Assembly: GCA_947184155.2 (NCBI GenBank)
Contig: CAMXCT020001805.1
Coordinates: 27,732-91,731, forward strand
Source: Cladocopium goreaui
Lineage: Eukaryota > Sar > Dinophyceae > Suessiales > Symbiodiniaceae
Direction of reading: 5' to 3'
Length of the DNA stretch: 64,000 nt
Each line of letters begins with the position of its first letter. Position 1 is the stretch's first letter. Positions 55,710 through 64,000 of this stretch are shown here, in pieces. The notes under the pieces were generated by a model. It did not search any database. It was not told where the DNA came from and saw only the letters and a list, made by a program, of their open reading frames with translations. A program made the position numbers and the translations under genes.

Positions 55710-55954
55710 TGCTGTTGTGGCACCACCTTACCTTTCATTTTTGCATTTGCACATTTCAAATCCTTTAACCTGTCAGGTGCTGAACTCAACCTGATGCGTA
55801 GCTGTTTTTTTTCTTCAAGGTCCCGTGGCCAAACTATGCCCGCCAGATAGGGTTGCAAAGCGAGGAGAAAAACTAGAAGAACGAGCAGCTGCGGAGGCCT
55901 AGATCCGAAGAAGGCTGGGAATTTTAGGTGGCTGGGCCTGGTGGAGCACTAGGG
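55710..55954 (+). repeat. 3' LTR
   Basis: Direct repeat of 47563-47808, beginning TGCTGTTGTGGCACC and ending GCACTAGGG. AT-rich simple repeat follows at once. No clear 5-bp target duplication could be distinguished because both flanks are AAT-rich. Confidence 0.92.
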
Positions 55955-56085
55955 CTAAATAAATAAATAAATAAATAAAAATATATACACATAATAATAA
56001 TAGTAATAATGATAATAATAATGATAATAAAACATATTAATAATGATAATAATATTAATAATATACCAGTAGTACCGCACAAGGC
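55955..56085. repeat. AAT/AAAT simple repeat
   Basis: AAATAAAT and AATAATGATAAT runs, like the sequence just before the 5' LTR. Confidence 0.9.
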
Positions 56086-56190
56086 GGCGGCGGAAGTTTC
56101 AAAAATAGGAAACCTATAGGAGAGTTTGGTTGTTGTGAATCAGGGATGGCAGAGCGAAGCCACTGATGGACTGAAAGGTGCTTGATCTCT
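56086..56190 (-). repeat. Conserved flank attached to GATA arrays, inverted copy
   Basis: The reverse complement matches 31761-31870, including CGCTCTGCCATCC, TCTCCTATAGGTTTCC and TTTTTGAAACTTCCGCCGC. The CTAT array follows, as GATA does in the other copy. Confidence 0.8.
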
Positions 56191-56690
56191 TTCACTCTTT
56201 CTCTCTCTCTTTCTCTCTTTTTCTCTCTGTTTCTCTATCTTTCTCTGATTATCTACCGACCTACCTGCCGATCTATCTGTCTACCTCTCTATCTGTCTGT
56301 CTGTCTATCTCTCTCTCTATCTATCTATCCATCCATCCATCCATCCATCCATCTATCCATCTATCTATCTATCTACCTATCTATTTATCTACCTATCTAC
56401 NNNNNNNNNNNNNNNNNNNNNNNNNNNNNNNNNNNNNNNNNNNNNNNNNNNNNNNNNNNNNNNNNNNNNNNNNNNNNNNNNNNNNNNNNNNNNNNNNNNN
56501 TATCTATCTTATCTATCTTATCTATCTTATCTATCTTATCTATCTTATCTTTCTTATCTATCTTATCTATCTATCTTATCTATCTTATCTATCTTATCTA
56601 TCTTATCTGTCTTATCTGTCTTATCTGTCTTCTCTGTCTTATCTATCTTATCTATCTTATCTATCTTATCTATCTTATCTATCTATCTTG
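56191..56690. repeat. CTAT/CTTAT microsatellite with a 100-N gap
   Basis: CTTTCTCT and CTAT runs up to 56400, N at 56401-56500 (exactly 100, an arbitrary scaffold gap), then TATCTTATC repeats. Frames spanning it are artefacts. Confidence 0.97.
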
Positions 56691-56996
56691 ACCACAAGCT
56701 ATCCAATGCCTGGCCTTTTGAATCTCAAGCTCTATGGTCGGTAGTGTCCAAAGGGTTCTCCTGCTGGGTCTTGAAGGTGCTCGTAACAACAGGTGGAGCC
56801 TTGGTTGTCCTGCTGCTGCATCCAACCTTCTGTTTCCTTCCTTGCCTTGATTTTCCCTTGTGGATTTGTTACTGGCACCTGCGCCACCATCTTTTCCCTC
56901 TGGACTCTTTGGACTTGGATTTCACCTGCTCCTGCTTCGCCCATTCCATCTTCCTCTGCGCCATCATCTCGGTACTCAGTTTTGCTGAGTACGCGT
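56691..56996. other. Spacer upstream of D2
   Basis: Pyrimidine-rich sequence; it could be the 5' untranslated region or terminal repeat of D2. No inverted terminal repeat could be tested because the other end is outside the window. Confidence 0.4.
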
Positions 56997-57576
56997 ATGA
57001 GCCAAAGCAAGCACGACGGAGAGCCTTTTGAAGTTCAGTGCTCTCTGGGGGATCTTCGCATCACCATTGCGGGGCCTCGTGATCAAGCCACTGCACTTCT
57101 GCTTAGGCTTACCTCGGAGAGATCGGAAGATTCAACGAGATCACCAAGGACTGAGGGATCCTTTGACTTGGTCTCATCAGTGTCACCGGAGGTGCAGCAT
57201 TCTGAGAGCCGTGGGACTATTGCTTCGAGTTTTCTGCCTTGCCCTCGTCATCTACTGGCTCAATCTACGAGGTTGTCTGGGTCCTCAACATCCGGTGAAG
57301 ATCGGATTCGCAGAGCTTGGACTGCCGGTCAGTGGGCAGGTGCGGTACAGGCAGGGAGAGTTCCTACACCCAACCGCTCTCAGCAGTTGGATCTCCGACC
57401 CAGGTACTACGCCATCATTAAGGCGCAGAATTCTGTGCAAGAGTGCTGCGTCCTATTGGGGCATCATTGAGGACCTGGCGAAGTCCAACTCAATTTCCCA
57501 CTCATTCCCGTCAGAGATTGAGGCGCAAGTGTACTTTGTAGGAGCTGGGGTCATTGACTTTGAGATCCGTCAGTGA
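56997..57576 (+). pseudogene. D2 retroelement: first ORF, unknown
   Basis: ATG at 56997 opens a frame starting MSQSKHDGEPFEVQC, followed by a Ser-rich stretch and RYYAIIKAQN. A frameshift near 57440 moves it to the next frame, which reads SYWGIIEDLAKSNSISHSF to a stop at 57574-57576. About 190 residues in all. No known domain; it precedes the Gag-like ORF by 5 bp. Confidence 0.5.
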
Positions 57577-57581
57577 GAAAA

Positions 57582-59283
57582 ATGGACTCCTTGGATGGTA
57601 TTCTAGCTATGGAGTGTTTGATGCTGGCCACGGACGACTTGGTGCCCTATGTGCTCAGTTGGACCCTGGATCCAGAAAGCCGAGAACCTGCTGGTGATTA
57701 TGAGGCGGACAGGTGGTATCCTGTTGGCCGTCCCAGCAAGTTTTCTCCCCATGGATATTGTCGAGCAGGGCAATGCTGGAAGCCCCACAAGCGTTTTCGG
57801 GCCTTCCGTGGAGTTCGAGGTCCCCGCTATGCTTGCAGATGGAGGGATAGTTTCTCAGACCGGAGGCACAGTTCTGGTCAGGGTCATCGATTGCATGGAG
57901 AGGATCATGTCACACCTTCGCGAGTTCATGGAAGACGAGGAGGTCACCTTCTCCTTCGACGAGGATTCTCCTTTCGCTTTCCCCTCCATAGATGCCTTGG
58001 TTCCGTTGGTGAGGACGTGGGCCACAGCTACCTCAGAGCAGCTGGCTGCGTTTTACCCCCCCGAGGAGTTGGAAGATCCTGCAGACCCAGATGCAACTCC
58101 CCTGCCGCGAAGACCTCCTGCCAGAAAGGCTACTCCTTCAGGAAGTGGGCCAAAGGCAAAGCGGGTCACAACAGCCGCGCTGTCCACTCAGCTGGAGGAG
58201 GTTTTGGGGCTGCTGCCACAGATGTCCCAACAGTTGACTTTATTGAGCACAAGACAACAGAGGTTGGAGGATCAGCTGCCCACATTGGGCAAGAGTGCAG
58301 CAGTTGCGGTAGCTCAGCCTTTGGGAGCGGCGCTGGACTTACCCCAGCTACCAGTATCCGCCCTTGCAAAGACCCTGCAGCCTCCCCCACGAACTGCAGC
58401 TCGTCAGAGCCCTGGTTTGTTGGCATCCCCGGGGCTCGGGAAACCATTGGAGTTAGAGGCATTGGAAGAAGAGAAAGTGGACCCCGAACCCAGATCTGCC
58501 CAGATTTCCGGGGATGCTTTAGCCCAGGCTGTTTTAGTCCAATCACAAGCGCTGACAAGTTTGGTCGCTCAGATAGCACATGTTCAAGGCGATCCCATGA
58601 GCGAGCTGACATCCTCAGGGGGTGCAGGTGTTCGAGGAGCAACGGGCCGAGCAAAGCTTCAAGCAGAGCTGGCGCTACAGAAGGGACTTTTCTTCCGTGC
58701 AGTCCTGCAGAGCATGTCACGTCGGATGTCCCCAACCAGTTCCTCAGATGCCTCTCCCCAAGAGCTCTTGAATCGTGGTGTTTCTGGAGTACGCTACTTG
58801 GAGAGATTTGGAGGATACGGAAGACAGAGGGAGCTAGGCCAGTTACAGTTCCAGGTCATGACAGCTTTGGACTACATGATGGCAGGGCAAATGGATGCCG
58901 CCATGGACACAGTGGCTCTGCTGGCAGTGACAATAGAACAGGCATGTTTGGACGGTGGCAGAATGGATTTGGCCACCCTCCTTTGTTTGCAAGAGGACGC
59001 ACCAGCCTCGATCTATGTCAACAGGCAGATGATGAGCACCTCCCGCACCAGGGCTTTCGCGCCCTTAGCCGATCAACGATGGGTCACGTGCGCTCTGGCG
59101 TTCCTCAAAGAATTGGAGGTCATCTCCAGCAAGCGGGTGGAACTCCTTGGGCAGAGCCGCAGTCCCGAGACTTCATCAGATCCACCTGCAGCAAAGCCAA
59201 AGCCAAAGGCAACCCAAAGCGGAAGGGCGGGGGCAAGGGCTCTCAGGCTGTTGCGGAGGAGGTGGAGTCCTAGCAGACCATGA
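57582..59283 (+). pseudogene. D2 retroelement: Gag-like ORF
   Basis: It begins MDSLDGILAMECLMLATDD at 57582 and shifts to the neighbouring frame near 57700, where a long open frame runs to 59283. Near 59190 the first frame reads KAKAKGNPKRKGGGKGSQ, a basic nucleic-acid-binding tail, so two compensating frameshifts are likely. The middle has an acidic patch (MEDEEVTFSFDED), helical segments and a conserved-looking QFQVMTALDYMMAG-MDAAMD block. There is no zinc finger. Gag identity is inferred from position before RT and the basic tail. Confidence 0.6.
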
Positions 59284-62200
59284 GCGATCAACCAACAACA
59301 AGCTGAGTCAGGGACCAGAGACAAGCCCTCTCACAGCTACTTTCAGTTTTGACGCGTGGGCACTTTGTATCCCACGTTGGTTTCTGAGGTGCAGGACAAG
59401 TTTTGGATGGCGCCTCAAAAGACTTTTCACTGCTTGCTGGCGTGGCCCCTGTGCTTCGCCTACCGCATCTTTTCCCCTGCCGGTGGCCTACCCAGGTTGC
59501 TTTGATGGCAGTGGCCCTGGTCTTTCAAGACGGAGGTTGGCCGCGAAAGCTCGACAGAGACTTTTGCATGTTGTGGTTTATTGTCTGAACTACATGTTCC
59601 TTAGCCGACACCCTATCCTTGCAGAGATTGGGAGGCAGCCAAATGCTTTGCAGCGCAGTTGTTTCCAGCGCTTGAGGCTGCTGATGGATGCGTGTGGAGT
59701 TCACCAGGAAGAGCTCTCAATGATTCCTGGTTGCTCTGGCCCTGAATTAGCTGTTATGCTGATGCAGATGGAGAAATTCATCAACGTGCACTCTGAGCTG
59801 GGACAAAGTTATGCCCAGCCACGACACATCAAGTTCAAGCCGGATCCTGCCGTAATTTCAGCTGAAGAGCACCCTGAGCTCCAACCTTACAAGAACCTTC
59901 GTGTAGATGGGCTGAAGTTGGTTGGTGAGGGAAAGTGGAAGATGAGTGATTTTCTTTCAGGGCCACTTTGGCTCCCTTTTCAGGAACCTCGTTTTCTTCT
60001 GCATGATGAAGATGTTGATTTTGCGGCGGGCCCTTGCTTCAAACAAGAATCTCGTAATGAGAATCTCAAGTTGGCAAAGCTGTGGGACACAAAGGGTCTT
60101 TTGGAGCTTGCGGCCTCCCCCTTTCAGGATGGTATGTTCTCGCGTGTTTTCGATGCACACAAGTCAGCTTTGCACGATAGGCAGATTGGTGATCGACGTT
60201 TACCCAACATGATGGAACGAGCCATTGACGGGCCTTCCAAGTATCTGCCTCCAGGGTTTTTGCTGACCAACCTCAGTGTGGCTCGCGGCTCACAGCAAAT
60301 TTTTGGCAGTGTAACAGACAGGCGCGAATTCTACCACCAGACAGCAGTCACCTATGAACGCGCCTGCTCCACTATGTTGCCTTTCAAGTTTTCTGAAGAG
60401 GAGCTAGCGGGTCATCGGGCATTGCAGAAACACAAAGAAAGGGAAGAGGCTGGACGCAAAAAGAAAAAGGACAGAGTTTCGCAAGGTGATGGTTTTGGAC
60501 CACTTTCAGCTGTCACCACTTCTCCTGCTGGGGATGACCTATACCCTTGTTTTGCTTCTCTCTTTCAAGGTGATCATTTTGGCGTTGAGTTTGCTTTACA
60601 GGGTCATGAGGATCCCTTGCAGCGGCATGGACTTTTAGCAGAAGAACACCGGCTGAGAGGGCATTCAGTTTTTCCCGTGACGTCTCAGTGGGAGGGCCTC
60701 ATCATCGATGACTACTTTGTGATTTGCAGAGATAGTTTTGGTGCAGACCCCCTCAACACCTTTGCGGAGAAAGCTCTGGGTTGGGCTCTACAAGCCTATG
60801 AAACCTATGGTGCCATTGGTTCTGCTGACAAGGTCGGCGAGGCGTCAATACGTTTCAAAGTAGCTGGCGCAGAGATTGACTCTTCCGATGCTCTTGTGCG
60901 GAGAGGTTTGACAACAGTTGCAGCTCCAATATATAGGAGGTGTATGACTGCAGTTGCTGACACCCTCTTCAAGGAGGCGGCTGAAGCTGAGGCCTTGGGG
61001 GAGAATACCACAGTTGCACTTTCAAGGACAACAGCCACTGAGCTTTGCATTCTCTCAGCGTTGGTGCCTCTTGCGGTGACCAACATTGCCACGAGATACT
61101 CAGGGAAGCTGTACACATCAGATGCATCGTTGGGAGTGGGCGCTGTTGCCTCCACTCAAATCTCTGCGTCTTTGTCTGAAGTGCTCTGGCTGGGCAGTGA
61201 CAAGCGAGGCTGCTACACCAGACTTGACAGTATGCCGGCTGCTCTGCTGGCCTCGGCAGGAGCCGAAACACATGAGTTTGAAGCCGAGAGTCCTGAGGGG
61301 TTTACACACCCACAAAAGGCACCTCTCATGTACTTTGACTTTGTTGAGTTTTATGGAGGATCTGGTAGGGTTTCTTCATGCATGCAGCAGCTTGGACACT
61401 CAGTAGCTCCTCCACTTGATCTCTCGGCCTCCCAGCACTTTGACTTCACAGATGCTAGGTTGATTGAATGGTGCATGCACATGATCGAGCAGAAGAGGTT
61501 CGAGTCGTTCCTATTGGAGCCATCCTGCACAACCTTCTCTCCGGCAGCTCATCCGGCAGTCAGGTCATACCAGCAGCCAGAGGGCTTTGACCTTGACTGC
61601 CCAAAAACATGGCTTGGGAACCTTCTGGCGAACAGATGTTTCATTTTGCTGAGGCATGGCAGAAGACATGGCGCACCTTGTGGGAAAGAGCAACCTCACT
61701 TGAACGAAATAGCATGGCTGCCCGCCTGGATTCAACTGCTCAGCATGGACTTCAATGAAAGTGTTGTCGCCAGTTGCCAGTTTGGGTCACCGCACATGAA
61801 GCAGTTTTGGCTCATCACTTGCCTTGTTAACAGTGAAAGCCCTGAAGTGCGTTGTCCAGGAGGTCATGATCATGTGCGAGTTGAGGGGGCATACACAAAA
61901 GAATCAGCCGTCTATGTTTGGGACCTGGTTATGCATTTGGCGAAGCATTTCTCTGTGGCCCTTGCAAGAGCGCAGCTGGCGGATGATGATGTGCTTCCAG
62001 CAATTGGCCATGAGAGTCTCATCTTGAATGACCTCCTTGCTGCTTCACAATGGAAGATCGAAAAGAGCGGGTGGTGGAAAAGGAGGAGCCACATCAACGT
62101 GCCTGAGGGTCATGGCGGCCTGGCTGTCCTGGCCGACGCAGCTGTGACATGCCCAGACAGCAGATTTTGTTGCCTGCTTGATTCAAGAGCTGCAAGGGGA

Positions 62201-63064
62201 GCCCTGGCGAAAGTGAGAAGCTCTTCGGCCTCTTTGCAGAGGGTCTGCATAAGATCCATGACATGGCAACTTGGTTTTGGACTATACCCAGGATGGGGTT
62301 TCGCTCCAACGAGACTGAATATTGCAGATGACCCTACGAGGAGAATTGCCTTACGCAGGCCTGTGGTTCACTCCTTCTTGGACTTCCTTGACCCACGGAA
62401 TGTTCAGGAGATACACACAAGAGCGCTGTCAAGGTGGGCAGCAAATTGGGCAAGACTTGCGTTGTTGATGTTTTTCCTCCATGTTCGGGGTGCTGATGGC
62501 TTGGATTTGGATTTACGCCTTTCAGCCCCTGACCGAGCGCCGCATGACCAGACTCTATTGTCTCAAAGGCCCTTCATGCGTTTCGATTTTGGACTTGATG
62601 GATTTTCTTTTCCCTGTGGATTTTGCTCTGAATGCCATCTTGCAATCGCACCTAGGCTCCACCAACTCTGCAGTTTTACCTTAAGCTTTCTTGGAATTTT
62701 GCAGTGCCCTGTCTACGGCGGTTTGTCTCTGTCCTGTGTTTGCCAAATCATCCCTCCGCTGGCCTTTTGGATTTTGCTTTGCATCCTACTCTCCTGGACT
62801 TGCACAACCCTCGCCTCTGGACTTCTCTATCCCTCAGAGCCCTTCAAGACTCGTTCCGGTCTCTGTGTCCGCGGTCGTAGGCCCCGGGTTAGTTGGATTT
62901 TGTTTGTCTGTCTTGGACTTCGGGGGGTCGATGCCATGGAACCGCGTCTGCGAAAGGTGGAGCCACATTTGTGCCCACCAGGGTTGCGCGACAGAAGACA
63001 CTGGAGAGTAGAAATGTTTTGCTGGATGATTTCAGAGTTGGGCTCTACACCCAACATGGCATAA
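59200..63064 (+). CDS. D2 retroelement: RT-RNase H polyprotein with nested methyltransferase-like domain
   Basis: One open frame of nearly 1,290 codons; its true start is not determined (the frame is open back to 59147, overlapping Gag). RT motif A is TDRREFYHQ (Asp 60317), motif B GDHFGVEFALQGHEDPL, motif C IIDDYF (60704-60715). RNase H starts with YTSDASLG (Asp 61121) and ends with LLDSRAARGALAKVRSSS (62180) and NIADDPTRR (near 62327). Between these halves, at 61328-61840, lies a methyltransferase-like domain: FVEFYGGSGRVSS, LLEPSCTTFSPAAHP, GKEQPHLNEIAW. After RNase H are hydrophobic Cys-rich residues overlapping the recombinase ORF. The long intact frame suggests a young copy. Confidence 0.82.
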
Positions 63065-63850
63065 TGCTACAGCAGCTACTGACAGAAAAACCACCTGATG
63101 CAGAAGAAGTATCCAAATGGCTGGTAGCTTATGGACAGAAGATATTTGCTGCAGGGAAAGCATAGGGAAAGTATGCGGAGACCATCAACAGCATTGCAAC
63201 TGCATGGCCAATCCTTAGAAAAAGCTTTGTTTCAGCCTGGGACCCAGCTTTCGTATGGTTAGCAGACGAACCCTACCAACACCACCCTGCATTGCCTTTA
63301 AGTGTGTCACTTGCACTCATGTCAACTGCAATGATGTGGGGTGGGGCTTTGGAAGCAGCCATTTTCGGGTTGACCTGGGCAGGAATTCTGAGGATCGGCG
63401 AGGTCTTGATGGCTGACCGAGGTGATCTTGTGCTGCCAGGGAACAGTGCCCCAGGCGCACGTTTTGCCTTGCTGCGCATAAAGTGCCCAAAGACGCGGGG
63501 TCGTGCGGCCCGCCATCAGGCGGCCCGCATCGACCCCCCGGATTTGGTGGAGTACTTAGCAGCAGCCTTTGACCAGTTCACAGAGGACCAGAAGCTATGG
63601 CCGGTTTTGGCTGTGACCTTGCGGAAGCGCCTGAATGCACTTCTGACTTCAATTGGTCTAGCCACTGAGCGAAAAAGCGGTGGCAAGCCTCTTGACTTGG
63701 GGAGCTTCAGACCTGGCGGAGCGACTTATTTTCTGCTGCTGACTGAAGACTCAGAAGATTTACGAAGACGAGGGCGCTGGTGACCGGGTCACCAGCAAAG
63801 TCGGTGAGCTGTATCTTCAAGAAGGTCTTTATACAACATACACAGAGAAA
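62930..63850 (+). pseudogene. D2 retroelement: tyrosine recombinase
   Basis: The frame overlaps the end of the RT-RNase H ORF, reads to a single TAG at 63163-63165, then stays open to 63783. Features: an N-terminal helical core-binding part, LRIGEVLMADRGDLVL with the first catalytic Arg, KTRGRAARHQAAR, and SFRPGGATYF in the position of the H-x-x-R box. RRGRW is followed, after a small frameshift at 63783-63788, by VTSKVGELYLQE, whose Tyr is the probable nucleophile. DIRS elements use such an enzyme, instead of a DDE integrase, to insert circular cDNA. It continues to the end of the window. Confidence 0.82.
63779..63793. repeat. 15-bp palindrome at the recombinase frameshift
   Basis: GGTGACC-G-GGTCACC is a perfect inverted repeat located exactly where the recombinase frame is lost, so it may have formed by a small duplication. 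Confidence 0.7.
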
Positions 63851-64000
63851 CTGGCGGAGGGTCCACGCAGAAAGACCCAACAGCTTGCAGGAGCATGTCC
63901 ACAGATGCTTGAGAAGGCTTTTTGCTTTCTCAGAGGAGGCATACCTGTGAAGGTATGTTTCAAACTTTACCAGGCCAATGACCGTGAGGAGCTTGGAAAG
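63851..64000 (+). other. Open continuation after the recombinase Tyr
   Basis: The frame after GELYLQE stays open to the window end (KLAEGPRRKTQQLAG). It is probably the recombinase C-terminus; any D2 terminal repeats would lie beyond. Confidence 0.5.

Larger units (their letters stand above)
47563..55954 (+). mobile_element. Ty1/Copia-like LTR retrotransposon with an internal inversion
   Basis: Two direct LTRs of about 245 bp bound 8.4 kb containing all Copia parts: gag, protease, integrase, RT and RNase H, with integrase before RT, which defines Copia order. The segment from about 48820 to 51530 (gag, zinc fingers, protease, methyltransferase-like domain) is on the minus strand, while both LTRs and the integrase-RT-RNase H part are on plus. 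At least five frameshifts are visible. The LTRs differ by about four substitutions and one indel. Confidence 0.92.

Noticed and set aside
57573..59273. 566-codon frame on plus over the D2 Gag region
   Set aside because: Only its first 40 and last 30 residues look real; the middle is the shadow of the 57649-59283 frame.

Overview
The window looks like draft nuclear sequence from a dinoflagellate, probably Symbiodiniaceae-like. The evidence is low density of host genes, no prokaryote-style operons, and retroelement proteins of types I associate with dinoflagellate genomes: CCCH plus CCHC zinc-finger Gag, DIRS-like RT-RNase H-tyrosine recombinase, and a LINE with zinc fingers and an OTU protease. 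A 14-nt match to the dinoflagellate spliced leader supports this weakly. The organism call is inference; no rRNA or organelle marker is present.

Only one credible host gene is seen: an intronless type II membrane glycosyltransferase at 16475-18916. Nearly everything else is mobile DNA, usually nested and broken.

Layout. (1) 1-2289: the 3' part of a poly(A) retroposon (family E2). (2) 2290-14379: a broken RT-RNase H retroelement (D1) with a zinc-finger Gag end and a methyltransferase-like domain. D1 carries a 133-bp tRNA-derived SINE with an 11-bp target duplication, and an 8.27-kb poly(A) composite insertion (4798-13069) with a perfect 19-bp duplication. The composite contains an alpha/beta-hydrolase-like ORF, a 512-bp E2 copy with its own 18-bp duplication, the C-terminal half of an SF1 helicase and a 2.4-kb noncoding tail. 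(3) 14380-16474: AT-rich spacer with hairpins. (4) The glycosyltransferase. (5) 19487-28358, minus strand: a nearly full-length but mutated LINE, preceded head-to-tail by a 5'-truncated copy. (6) 28360-47562: no recognisable genes; several kinds of minisatellite, GATA microsatellites, one assembly gap, and two copies of a minisatellite-bearing element with conserved ends. (7) 47563-55954: a Copia-like LTR element with near-identical LTRs whose gag-protease-methyltransferase segment is inverted. (8) 55955-56690: microsatellite and a second gap. (9) 56997-64000: a DIRS-like element (D2) running off the window.

The most striking theme is that three different retroelements (D1, the Copia-like element and D2) each carry a domain with the same motif order: a glycine-rich FAG or YGG loop, a Cys-containing PSC or TNC loop, and an E-(N/Q)-P motif followed by an aromatic W. 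It sits in a different place in each polyprotein: before RT, between protease and integrase, and inside RNase H. This resembles repeated capture of a C5-methyltransferase-like fold by retrotransposons.
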